64,000 bases of DNA, taken from NCBI GenBank assembly GCA_026724425.1, contig JAIUCV010000002.1:1183001-1247000 (forward strand), read 5' to 3'. Position 1 is the first letter of the stretch. The number at the start of each line of letters is the position of its first letter. Source of the DNA: Erythrophleum ivorense. Lineage: Eukaryota; Streptophyta; Magnoliopsida; Fabales; Fabaceae. A model generated the notes under the pieces. The model was not told where the DNA came from. It did not search any database and saw nothing but the letters and a program-made list of their open reading frames with translations. Below, piece by piece: positions 49,110 to 59,006 of this stretch. The position numbers and the translations under genes were made by a program.

Positions 49110-49890
49110 CAAATTTTTTGTCTCACTTCAACTTCTATCTCAACTATCCATAATTCTTACTTGTCTCAATTTAATTTTTGCTTCTACTTTTTTTAAGTCT
49201 TCATGCCTCAATTGATTTCTGCCTTTACTCTAATTAACTCTTCTTTTTATTATAAAAATATATACAAATTTTTCTTAAAGCAAATAAAAAATTAAAATGC
49301 ACATAAAGATAATATTATTTTTATTAAAAATATAATTCATGAAAAAATATATCTCTTAAACTTTTATTTTAATTATTTTGTATTAAAAATGATAAATTTA
49401 ATTCTTTCAAAATTTAAAAAATTAATTCTTATATATTAATGAAATGCATATTTATCACTTATTACTAATATAATAAAATAAATGTTAAATATGTGTTTAA
49501 TGAATATATAATAATTATTTTTTTAAAAAATTGAAAGAATTAAATTTATCATTTTTTATACAAAATAATTAAAATAAAAGCTTAAGAAACACATTTTTAA
49601 TAAAAAAATCAATGTTATCTTTAAATACATTTTGAATGTTTTAAGAGAAGCATGTTTTATAATAAAAGGAAGAGGTAATGAGAGGAAAGACAAAAGTCAG
49701 ATGAAAGATGGAGAATTAAGGAGAGTAGAAGTAGAAGTTAAGTAAAAGTAATGAAGAGTTAAACATAGTAGAAGCAGAAGTTGAAAAGAGATAAAAGTTG
49801 ATAAGATATGAAAAACTTGAGGAGAGATATAGTTAGGAATAGTAAAGATAAAAGTTAAAAAGAGATAAAAAAACTTGAGGTGAGAAAAAC
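49110..49890. repeat. Large palindromic repeat unit 1
   Basis: The left arm (about 49110-49440) carries CTTCAACTTCTATCTCAA, TTATTATAAAAATATATACA, CTTTTATTTTAATTATTTTG and AATTTAATTCTTTCAA blocks. The right arm (about 49515-49890) carries their reverse complements in mirrored order. The loop region is about 49450-49510. No coding capacity. Confidence 0.75.
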
Positions 49891-49914
49891 TTAAGAATAG
49901 TAGAAACAAAATTG

Positions 49915-50575
49915 TTTATCTTTCCTTAAGGTTTCCATCTCTCTTCAACTTCTATCTCAATTATCCTTAATTCTTGCTTGCCTTAACTTAAATTTTGCTT
50001 CTACTATTTTTAACTCTCTATGTCACAACTCAATTTTTATTTTTATTCTTCTTAACTCTTTCTTTTATTATAAAATATATACAAACTTTTTTTAAGCAAA
50101 TAAATAATCATAATATATTTAAAGGTAATATGAATTTATTATTAAAAATATAATTCATGAAAATGTATCTATTAACTTTTATTTTAATTATTTTGTATTA
50201 AAAACAATAAATTTAATTCTTTCAATTTTAAAATAGTAAATTGAAAGAATTAAATTTATTGTTTTTAATACAAAATAATTAAAATAAAAGTTTAAAAATC
50301 AATTATATTTTTAATAAAAAATAATACTTTTAGATACATTTTGATTATTATTTGTTTTAAGAAAAGTTTATATATATTTTTATAATAAAAAAAGAAATTA
50401 AAGATAGTAGAAGTAAAAGTTCAGTTAAAGGAAGTAAGAGTTAAAAAATAATAAAAACAAAAGTTGAGAAGAGATGGAAGACTTAAGGAAAGACAAAAGT
50501 TGAGAAAAAATGGAAAATTTGAGAGAAGATGTAATTAAGGATAGTAAAAATAGAAATTGAGAAGAGCCACAAAGA
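49915..50575. repeat. Large palindromic repeat unit 2 with a perfect 53-bp core
   Basis: This has the same arm sequences as unit 1. Its core is an exact inverted repeat: 50176-50228 is the reverse complement of 50238-50290 over 53 bases with a 9-base loop. Outside the core the arms continue imperfectly to about 49915 and 50575. Confidence 0.88.
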
Positions 50576-50599
50576 ACTTAAAATCAATAAGAGTTAAAA

Positions 50600-51250
50600 A
50601 TAGTAGTGATAGAAGTTTTTTATCTCTTCATAAGTTTTATGTCTCTCTTCAATTTCTATTTTTATTATCTTTAACTTTTGGTTGTCTCAACACAACTTGT
50701 ACTTCTACTCTTTTTAATGGCTCATTTTATTATAAAAATAAACACGAATATTTCTTAAAGCAAATAAATAATTAAAATATATCTAAAAGTAACATGAATT
50801 TTTTAATTAAAAATATAATTCATTAAAAGTATATCTTTTAAACTTTTGTTTTAATTATTTTGTATTAAAAATGATAAATTTAATTCTTTCAATTTTAAAT
50901 AAGTAATTACTATATATTCGCCAAATACATATTTAATTATAATATTAATAAACTATAAATATGTATTTCACTAATATATAAGAATTACTTTTCTTAAAAT
51001 TGAAAAAAAAAATTAAATTTATCATTTTTAGTAGAAATAATTAAAATAAAGATTAAAAGACACATTTTTAATGAATTATATATTTTTTTATTAAAAAAAT
51101 GAATATAACCATTAGATATATTGTGATTATTTATTTTCTTTAAGAAAAGATTTTATATATTTTTATAATATAAGAAAGATAAAAGTTTTCCATCTTTCCT
51201 TAAGCGTTAAAGATAGTATAAATAGAAGTTGATGAGAGACGAAAAAGAGA
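50600..51250. repeat. Large palindromic repeat unit 3
   Basis: Left arm about 50610-50900 and right arm about 50960-51250, with the same blocks as units 1 and 2 and more divergence in the right arm. Confidence 0.7.
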
Positions 51251-51845
51251 TAAACATGTTTGGCATGTTAAAAGTTTAGTTTCATGTTTAAAAAGATTTA
51301 TTAAAATAATTCTTTGTATTAAGTAAATATATAAGTATGAATAGGATATTTAAATGTAGGCAAATAATTAGAAATAAGGATTATTGTTAGATATAACACC
51401 AAGGTAAAAAATTTTCATTAATGCAAAGTGTTTGATATTTACTTCAACACAATAAATCATCAAGTTTAGAGTAATGTCTAAAACAAAATGTTAGGTGACA
51501 TAGAGTGAATAAAAAAAAATGACATGTATTAAACTTGAGAATGAGTAACATTTGATTTGGAATAATTCATGTCTTGGTTGTAAGAACCTACAAGAAAAGA
51601 ATAATAACGTAAGAGGCTAGTATAAGTTTATAATTTTGAATTTTTATGTACTCTAGTATTGGCAACACTTCTAACCTAATTAATAAAGAGGATATCTTAC
51701 ATTGAATTGAATACAACAACTAGCAAATTCAACATAATATACATAGTTGGCTTGATTTGATGATACTTATATATCAAAAAGACTATGAGGTTAGATGAAT
51801 ATCACAACATGTAAAATAAGGATATAAGGATGTTATGAAAAGGAT
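51251..51845. other. Spacer inside the Helitron-rich region
   Basis: AT-rich sequence with no recognisable coding remnant, between the palindromic units and the second Helitron helicase remnant. Confidence 0.4.
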
Positions 51846-51849
51846 ATTA

Positions 51850-52215
51850 TCATCATAAAGATTAGTTAAGCTTTTGGAAAACTTCTTGAAAGATAACATT
51901 TTTTGTTGTAACAAAGGTTTATTGTCAGAATTATAGATGAGAATCTTCTACCTCGATTTTCTTGTGACTTTAGATATAACCACATAAAGCTGTCTATATG
52001 TAAAAACAGGTTTTGGTAGATATAAGCCAACATTTACAAGTGATTACCCTTGATTTTTGTTTATAGTTATTATAGATGAAACAACTAAAGGAAATTGTTT
52101 TATTTTAAACCTGAAAGACCATTTGTTGTCTAGTAAGGTCATATTCATTCTAGAAATGGAAACTTTTTGACCAACCATGTTTCCAGTAGTAATCATTGTC
52201 ATCGTTTAAAGCTTA
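51850..52215 (-). pseudogene. Helitron PIF1-type helicase remnant 2 (C-terminal end)
   Basis: On the minus strand from about 52200 the reading runs TGNMVGQKVSISRMN, a FRFKIKQFPLVVS-like segment, ITINKNQG, GLYLPKPVFTYRQLYV, and a degraded ISKVTRKS, then a tail resembling the helicase C-terminus. This is the conserved end of the Helitron helicase and overlaps in content with, but extends past, remnant 1. Both are on the minus strand. Stops and a frameshift show it is not functional. Confidence 0.82.
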
Positions 52216-52788
52216 AGAAGGCCTTAATATTTGTTCCTTGAAAACAGAGTGAGGGTATGTTACCAAGGCAAAAAAAAAATTATAATTTATATAACAAAAA
52301 ACGTGATTTTATGAAACAAACCTCTTCAGCTACAATAATCACGTTAATACTACAATTTAGATGTAGAATAGACAATGTCCAAAATGCATGGAAACAGAAG
52401 GATGAATACTATTTGGACAGAGAATATATATAAAGATTAACTAGAAGTGATAAAGGAAAGATCTCATAAAGACAAATGCAGCAGAAAATGAATGACAGAA
52501 AAGTTTTGCTTTGAAATTGCAAAGAAAATGTTGCAATTTTGTTAGGCATAAATAGGGAAGTATTATGAAAAACTGAATAGAGAATCTTATATTATATATT
52601 ATACTCTCATTAATTGTACCAAGTAGTTCGTTAGAAAATTGTTAGTGAAAACATGGAGGGAAAATTGCAATCATGAAGAATCAAGAAATGTGTAGATTAA
52701 AGAACAATGGGCGAAAAAGTTGAAATCATGGAGATGTGTAGAAGTGAGATACAAATTCAGGAAAGAATGGGCAAGAAATTTGAATCAT
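52216..52788. other. Spacer ahead of the copia element
   Basis: No coding feature. Near its end a repeated phrase (AATGGGC, TTGAAATCATGG, AGATGTGTAGA) occurs in slightly varied copies. The copia element has inserted in the second copy, since a matching TATGTGTACA continues after the element at 59463. Confidence 0.5.
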
Positions 52789-52793
52789 GGAAA

Positions 52794-53244
52794 TGCTAAA
52801 TCTTAAACATAAAAATCAATAATTAAATCCAAGATTAAGAAAGGATTATAATATAATTTCTGCGTACCTGATGATCCCATATGTAATTTGATTGAGTTTG
52901 TCTGACCGAATTACAACCCACTTTGCCTTTTGGATTTCTAGAGTTAATAATCAGAATTCACAGAGAGTAATCAAGTGTAAAAATTATCTCAGTGAATAAT
53001 AATATATATATGTCAGTTATGTGATAGGGAACTTACTGACATCCAAAAGGCTGTGAGTTGGGCTTCTAGCCAGATGGGCTGACATATATGACCCACCCAT
53101 CATAGATCACATAAGCTTATATTAAGCCCAATAAACTTAATAATTTGTAACTTAACCAATTAAATTTTAACATGTTGCTTATCAAATAATCAATTAATGC
53201 TAATCCATAAATATAAAATAACAATTAACGAAATTATTCCAACA
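52794..53244 (-). repeat. 3' LTR of the copia element
   Basis: A 451-bp repeat with TG...CA ends, identical by eye to 59007-59457. Confidence 0.97.
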
Positions 53245-53258
53245 ATCTCCCACTTGGA
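53245..53258 (-). other. Polypurine tract of the copia element
   Basis: On the minus strand the sequence just before the 3' LTR reads CAAGTGGGAGAT, the usual position and shape of a copia plus-strand primer. Confidence 0.75.
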
Positions 53259-53350
53259 TAGCATTAATCAGGAATTTGATTCTACAACAATAAAAGTCAT
53301 TGGTAATTATTAAGTTAAGACAAATACAGATAGTGAAATTACTCATAATC

Positions 53351-53518
53351 ACTGGATCCTATGGGGAAAACAAGTGATATCAAACAGATAAGAAATTTCA
53401 TATCATCAGTTTCAGTTCATAAGAAAATTGCATAATATTATTGATTCCTATAGGGAAACAAATAATATGTGCATGAATGATACAAGATCATTGATTCTTA
53501 TGGGAAACAAATGATATT
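53351..53518. repeat. Three imperfect repeats between gag-pol and the 3' LTR
   Basis: Three copies of an approximately 30-bp phrase (TTGATTCTTATGGGAAACAA type) lie at about 53351-53380, 53440-53468 and 53489-53518 in the 3' untranslated part of the element. Confidence 0.7.
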
Positions 53519-53590
53519 CAAAGCACTTTATAATGAATTGAGTACTCATAAACATTGAAAATTATGGAATATATATGTTTTATACTCCCA

Positions 53591-56500
53591 CTAAACCTTG
53601 GCATCCTCAAATGACTTAACAACACCCATATGAGTTACATGATTCTTAAATACTCTCACGGGTAATCCCTTAGTCAATGGATCTGCAAGCATGTGATCAC
53701 TAGGAATGTGAACTATTTGAGTCTGAGATTCAGCAATCTTCTCTCTAACAAACAGGAGTTTAACATCGAAATGCTTTGTCCTGCTTGAATTCTTATGATT
53801 CTGAGAGAAGTAAACTGCAGATGAATTATCACAGTAAATGGTTAGAGGGCGCGATATAGATTCAACTAAGCGCATGCCAGATATCAGCTTCCTCAACCAT
53901 ATAGCCTGACATGTGGCTTCATAACAAGCAATGTACTCTGCTTCCATAGTTGAAGTAGCTGTTAGTGTTTGTTTCACACTTTTCCATGCAACAGCTCCTC
54001 CTGACATCATGAATATATATCCAGACGTGGACTTACGGTCATCCAAACAAGAGCCATAATCTGAATCTGAATAGCCAACAACTTCAAGAGAATCTGACCT
54101 ACTATAAGTCAACATAAAGTCCTTGGTACCTTGAAGGTATCTCATTACTTTCTTAGCAGCAGTCCAGTGTTCTTTACCCGGATTACTCAAGTACCTTCCG
54201 AGTACACTAATAGCAAAAGCTATATCTGGACGAGTGCATACTTGCACATACATAAGGCTGCCCACAGCAGAAGCGTAAGGTATCTTAGCCATTTCGACTT
54301 TCCCCTCTTCGGTACTAGGACATTGAGATCTGGTCAAACTTTCTCCTTTCTGAACAGGAGCAGCAGTGGAAGAACATGAGTTCATTCCAAACTTCTTAAG
54401 TACTCGCTCAATATAGGTAGCTTGGGATAAGCCAAGAATGCTGCGTGATCTATCACGATGAATTTGTATCCCAAGAACAAAAGTAGCTTCACCCAGATCC
54501 TTCATATCAAAATGAGATGACAATAAATGTTTTGTATCATTAAGAAAATTCACCGAGTTACTGGCCAATAATATATCATCCACATAAAGAACAAGAATCA
54601 TAAAGTTGCTTCCTTCAAATTTTTGATAGATACAATGATCTGAAACATTTTCAACAAACCCTAGAGAACTAATAACTTCATCAAATTTTAGATACCATTG
54701 CCTAGAGGCTTGCTTTAGCCCATAAATAGACCTTTTCAATTTGCACACCAGATGCTCTTTACCATGTTCAACAAAACCATCTGGTTGAGTCATATATACT
54801 TCCTCATACAAATCTCCATTCAAAAAGGCAGTCTTGACATCCATTTGATGAAGTTCAAGGTTATAATGAGCAACAAGAGCCATGACTACTCTAAAAGCAT
54901 CTTTTGTCGAAACAGGAGAGAAGGTCTCTGTATAATCAATACCTTCCTTTTGATTATAACCTTTAGCTACAAGTCTGGCTTTATACCTCTCAACTTCACC
55001 AGTGACTCCGCGTTTGGTCTTGAAAACCCATTTACAACCAACTGTCTTGAACCCAGTTGGTAATTCTGAGAGCTCCCACACATGATTACGATGCATTGAG
55101 GCAATTTCTTCATTCATTGCCTCTAACCATTTAGAAGAATGATAACTGGACATTGCCTCCTTATAGGACATGGGGTCCACACCATCAACAGCATCTGAGT
55201 CAAATTCCTGCAAATACACCATATAATCACCAGAAATTGCAGGTCTACGAGTTCTCTGAGATCTTCTCAACTCTACAATTGGTTCTTCATTGTCTTCCAA
55301 AGGTGCTTCTTCTTCACCTTCTTCTAGATCCGTGATATTATCTGATCTAGTTGAAGGCGATGGTACCGGTAACAGAATGCTTTCATCACGTATAAGGATT
55401 TCTCTAGGAACAGTTCTCCCACCTTCTAGGGCATCTTCAAAGAAATATGCTCTATCAGACTCAATGACCCTCGTGGTGAGATCCGGACAATAAAATCTGT
55501 ACCCACGTGATCCAATGCAATATCCAATGAAGAAACCAGTTACAGTTTTAGAATCAAGTTTCGACGGTTGAGGTTTATAAGCTTTTACTTGTGCCTTACA
55601 ACCCCAAACTCTTAAGTGTTTCAAGGTAGGCACTTTGCCAAAATAAAGTTCATATGGGGTCTTCGGTACTGACTTAGACGGAACTTGATTCAAAATATAA
55701 GCAGCTGTTCTCAGTGCCTCACCCCATAAAAACTCTGGTAGGGAGGAGTGACTCATCATGCTTCTAACCATGTCCATGAGAGTACGATTTCGTCTTTCTG
55801 CAACCCCATTTTGCTGTGGGGTGCCAGGCATTGTATACTGGGCCTCAATACCATGTTCTTGTAGAAATAGAGCAAACGGACCTGGATTTCTACCAACCTC
55901 AGTATATCTTCCATAATATTCTCCACCTCTATCAGATCTCACGCATTTGATGGTCTTACCAGATTTTAACTCAACAGCTGCCTTGAAATCCCTGAAGGCT
56001 CTCAATGATTCTGCCTTTTCATGCAGAAGTTCAATCCAACCATATCTAGAATAATCATCTATGAAGGTGATAAAATATTTGAAACCACCCATAGCTGTAG
56101 GTGCAATGGGTCCGCATATGTCGGTATGAATGAGATCTAAGATGCTCTCAGACCTTTTTACCCCTTTACTCCTAGCTCTAGCGGGAAATTTTCCCTTAAT
56201 GCAATCAACACATGCCTCAAAATCCGTAAAATCAAGATTTTGCAACACTCCTTGACTAACAATTCTTTCTAATCTCTCTCTAGAAATGTGACCTAGTCGT
56301 CGATGCCACAACATTGAAGAGTCCTCACTAGGTCTCTGACGTTTTTGCCCAACAACAACATTTACATGAATATTGGAATATTCAATTGTGCAATTATTCA
56401 AACGATATAAACCATTCAACATAAATGCAGTGCCAACATGTTGTGAATCATAAAAGACATCAATCTTTCCATTTCCTTGAATAAATAAATAACTACATCT

Positions 56501-57613
56501 GTCTAACTCAGAAGTTGAAATCAAATTCCTTCTAGCAGAAGGTATGTAAACAACATTATTCAAATTCAAAATATGTCCAGATGATAATCTAAGAGAAATT
56601 GATCCTATGCACTCCACTGCAACCCTTCCTGCAATCCCCAAAACAGACTTCTCTTCCTCACTTGGTATCCTCTGGTTTCTGAGCCCCTGCAAAGAATTTA
56701 CAACATGGACAGTGGCACCACAATCCAAGAACCAAGAGTCAGATGAGGTTTCAAGATTATTGGATTCAAAGCAAACTAGAGCCAGAGGGGTATATACATA
56801 AAATGTACCTTCCTTTTCCTGCTTATTCTTTAACTTATAGCAATCGGCTATCTTATGCCCCATTTTCTTACAATAACTGCACTTGCCCTTGAAGAACTTC
56901 TTTTGTTGAGTATTCCCCTTTTCACTATTTTTCTTGAAATTTGATTTCCCAGACTTCTGTATCTCATGCTTCTTTCCCTTCCTTTTATCGCGACCACTTG
57001 ATTTACTGCTTGAGCCTTGAGACAAATAATTCACAGATTGTGATTTATGCTTCTTTATTGATTCTTCCTCTTGGGTCACAATCGAAATCATTTGGTCCAC
57101 AGACCATTCAGCTTCTTGTGAATTGTAGGAGGTTCGCAAAAAATTATACTCAGCTGGTAATGATTCAAGAACATGGAAGACTAGAGCACTTTCTCCAATA
57201 TCAATCCCATATGTCTTCAGTTTGTTATAATATTGGACAAGTTTTAGAATATGCTCCCTTACTCCAGACACTCCATCATATCGCGTGCTGTGAAGTAAAG
57301 ACAAATAATAATTCTTCTGAGTCTTATCAAGCTTTTTGTACTTTTCACTAATGGCTTTCAAATACTCAACTGCAGTATTTTTATCAGGAATACTTTCCCT
57401 AATTCCTTTCTCAATTGTAAACCTGATGGTTGCTTGACAAAACCGATTAGAATCAGACCATTGCTTATGATAAGCTTTCTCAGTAGCATTGGATTGTGAA
57501 GTGAGATCCGCTGGTTTGGGTTCTACAAGAGCCAAATCTTTTTCTGAAATTGTAAGGTACATATTTAGGGACTCCTTCCAGTCATCATAATTGGTCCCAT
57601 TAAGAGTCTTCAC
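53591..57613 (-). CDS. Copia Gag-Pol polyprotein
   Basis: An unbroken frame of 1,340 codons. Gag leads (KTLNGTNYDDWKESL), with a CCHC zinc knuckle (CSYCKKMGHKIADC, near residue 245). Protease follows with LDCGATVHV in place of the more common DSGA. Integrase has the HHCC finger (WHRRLGH ... CVDC) and the catalytic triad in HTDICGP, RSDRGGEY and the Glu of VAERRNR. Reverse transcriptase shows KARLVAKGY, MDVKTAFLNG and the catalytic YVDD. RNase H shows GYSDSDYGS, EAEYIA and CDN. The order protease-integrase-RT-RNase H defines Ty1/copia. The listed 5' end is a GTG (Val): the Gag-like reading continues eight to ten codons further upstream with no ATG before an in-frame TAA, so the true start may be supplied by splicing, by a non-AUG codon, or may have been lost. 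Confidence 0.95.
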   Translation of the reverse strand: MKTLNGTNYDDWKESLNMYLTISEKDLALVEPKPADLTSQSNATEKAYHKQWSDSNRFCQATIRFTIEKGIRESIPDKNTAVEYLKAISEKYKKLDKTQKNYYLSLLHSTRYDGVSGVREHILKLVQYYNKLKTYGIDIGESALVFHVLESLPAEYNFLRTSYNSQEAEWSVDQMISIVTQEEESIKKHKSQSVNYLSQGSSSKSSGRDKRKGKKHEIQKSGKSNFKKNSEKGNTQQKKFFKGKCSYCKKMGHKIADCYKLKNKQEKEGTFYVYTPLALVCFESNNLETSSDSWFLDCGATVHVVNSLQGLRNQRIPSEEEKSVLGIAGRVAVECIGSISLRLSSGHILNLNNVVYIPSARRNLISTSELDRCSYLFIQGNGKIDVFYDSQHVGTAFMLNGLYRLNNCTIEYSNIHVNVVVGQKRQRPSEDSSMLWHRRLGHISRERLERIVSQGVLQNLDFTDFEACVDCIKGKFPARARSKGVKRSESILDLIHTDICGPIAPTAMGGFKYFITFIDDYSRYGWIELLHEKAESLRAFRDFKAAVELKSGKTIKCVRSDRGGEYYGRYTEVGRNPGPFALFLQEHGIEAQYTMPGTPQQNGVAERRNRTLMDMVRSMMSHSSLPEFLWGEALRTAAYILNQVPSKSVPKTPYELYFGKVPTLKHLRVWGCKAQVKAYKPQPSKLDSKTVTGFFIGYCIGSRGYRFYCPDLTTRVIESDRAYFFEDALEGGRTVPREILIRDESILLPVPSPSTRSDNITDLEEGEEEAPLEDNEEPIVELRRSQRTRRPAISGDYMVYLQEFDSDAVDGVDPMSYKEAMSSYHSSKWLEAMNEEIASMHRNHVWELSELPTGFKTVGCKWVFKTKRGVTGEVERYKARLVAKGYNQKEGIDYTETFSPVSTKDAFRVVMALVAHYNLELHQMDVKTAFLNGDLYEEVYMTQPDGFVEHGKEHLVCKLKRSIYGLKQASRQWYLKFDEVISSLGFVENVSDHCIYQKFEGSNFMILVLYVDDILLASNSVNFLNDTKHLLSSHFDMKDLGEATFVLGIQIHRDRSRSILGLSQATYIERVLKKFGMNSCSSTAAPVQKGESLTRSQCPSTEEGKVEMAKIPYASAVGSLMYVQVCTRPDIAFAISVLGRYLSNPGKEHWTAAKKVMRYLQGTKDFMLTYSRSDSLEVVGYSDSDYGSCLDDRKSTSGYIFMMSGGAVAWKSVKQTLTATSTMEAEYIACYEATCQAIWLRKLISGMRLVESISRPLTIYCDNSSAVYFSQNHKNSSRTKHFDVKLLFVREKIAESQTQIVHIPSDHMLADPLTKGLPVRVFKNHVTHMGVVKSFEDAKV

Positions 57614-57965
57614 AAGTGATAGTTGCTGGAAAGCTGAAACCGAAATTTAGACAACAAAATTGGAAATATTAATTATGTGTGCACAACATAATTATATGCA
57701 AAATTTCCAATATAATTTCAGTTATGCAACTATGTAACATCAAAATATTTAAAGAAGACTCATATGCACACCAAAGATTCAGCTCAAGATCCATAAATGT
57801 ATTCAATATAACCATACCTATAGGGTACAAGAAATATTAAAAACATTACACTACATACTTATCACAAAAAGTCCAAATCTTAAAATTATATTAACAATAT
57901 CGTACCTATGGGGTACATCAATTATTAATATAATGTTCATTATAGTAAAAAAAAAATTTTTTTTT

Positions 57966-58205
57966 GGGGCTAAAATGTAAATATGGTGAAATATTGGGGC
58001 CAAAATGTAATTATAGTGAAATATTGGGGCCAAAATGTAATTACAGATAAATATCGAGGCCAAAATGTAATTACAGATAAATATCGAGGCCAAAATGTAA
58101 TTATAGATAAAAATTGGGGCAAAAATATAATTATATCAAAATATTGGGGTCAATATATAATTGTATCGAAATATTGGGGCCAAAATACAATTATACCGAA
58201 GAATT
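57966..58205. repeat. 30-bp minisatellite, eight units, in the copia leader
   Basis: Units start at 57966, 57996, 58026, 58056, 58086, 58116, 58146 and 58176 with exact 30-bp spacing and the consensus GGGGCCAAAATGTAATTATA plus a variable AAATATT-type end. Because 30 is a multiple of three, it gives repeating ten-residue peptides in open frames on both strands (for example KYWGQNVI on the plus strand). Confidence 0.92.
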
Positions 58206-58339
58206 GAAGCGTAATTTATAGAAACTTTAGATCCAACGGCTCAGATCTTATTATTTCGTTCAACGGTCAGGATTATATCATGAAATTGACGGACCAGATT
58301 TACTTGATCAAATCAACGGTCCAGATCGCGTCTCTCCAA

Positions 58340-58366
58340 TTAAGTGAAACGCAGCGTTTCACTTAA
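58340..58366. repeat. Perfect hairpin 1 in the copia leader
   Basis: TAAGTGAAACGC and its reverse complement face each other around one central base, with one further T-A pair outside: 13 paired bases. The core is GAAACGCAGCGTTTC. Confidence 0.9.
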
Positions 58367-58425
58367 AGGAATTGGACGGATCAGATTGCACCTCAAGATT
58401 GAACGGCCCAGATTACATTATCATA

Positions 58426-58452
58426 TTAAATGAAACGCTGCGTTTCATTTAA
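58426..58452. repeat. Perfect hairpin 2 in the copia leader
   Basis: TAAATGAAACGC and its reverse complement around a central T, again 13 paired bases. The core GAAACGCTGCGTTTC is the reverse complement of the hairpin 1 core. Confidence 0.9.
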
Positions 58453-58991
58453 AAGGATTTAACGGCTCAGATTGAATCGCAAACTGACGGTCAGGATCGC
58501 GTCTTCAACCTCCGTCGGATCCCTACAACCCGGCGTCGACCCGGCGCGCGACCCGACTCCTGAAACGCCGGAAAAACCAGCGTTTTTCGGGCCTCTTTCA
58601 CGCCGGAGAAGAAGGTGAAGAAGCGACTGAGCTCAACCGATTGTCGATGATCGAAACGGCAATCACAAGGAAGACAAAAATAAAATAAAAACCGTATAAT
58701 ATGAAGAATCAGATCCACGATTTCCAGAATCGTATTCTCTCTTTGAATTCAAACTTAGCAATGTATTAATCTACTCTAGAGGTACCAGCTTTCAGGCAAC
58801 TCGAGGGATTTTAAGCATAGCGATGAACCACAATCAAAATTTTCATTCAGATAATGTATTAATTATTCGATCTGAACCTTGGCTTTTTTTTCTCTCAGTA
58901 TATGATTTGTTCTAGGGCATTGGGATAGATCGAACATCTTAATAGAAATCATCTAAGGTTGCAATATATACTAATGATTATCTTTAGCATA

Positions 58992-59004
58992 GGCTCTGAT
59001 ACCA
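58992..59004 (-). other. Primer-binding site of the copia element
   Basis: On the minus strand TGGTATCAGAGCC begins two bases inside the 5' LTR border and is complementary to the 3' end of the plant initiator Met tRNA, the usual copia primer. Confidence 0.93.
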
Positions 59005-59006
59005 TT

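Larger units (their letters stand above)
58236..58497. repeat. Cluster of eight ACGGNYCAGAT-like motifs in the copia leader
   Basis: Copies at 58236 (ACGGCTCAGAT), 58263 (ACGGTCAGGAT), 58289 (ACGGACCAGAT), 58316 (ACGGTCCAGAT), 58376 (ACGGATCAGAT), 58403 (ACGGCCCAGAT), 58462 (ACGGCTCAGAT) and 58487 (ACGGTCAGGAT), all in the same orientation. Confidence 0.88.
57614..59006 (-). other. 5' leader of the copia element
   Basis: This is a 1.4-kb untranslated region between the 5' LTR and gag. From the LTR it contains the primer site, a GC-rich stretch (58490-58640) with a 75-codon minus-strand frame of no recognised type, a cluster of ACGGNYCAGAT motifs with two hairpins (58236-58497), and a 30-bp minisatellite (57966-58205). 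Near gag it has a possible splice acceptor (TTCGGTTTCAG, about 57633-57643). Confidence 0.85.

Noticed and set aside
57966..58205. CRISPR-like array
   Set aside because: Units are directly adjacent with no unique spacers, and the context is a plant retrotransposon.
57983..58207. Plus-strand open frame of ten-residue repeats as a repeat protein gene
   Set aside because: It is a direct reading of the 30-bp minisatellite in the copia leader; the opposite strand is open for the same reason, and there is no promoter or homolog.
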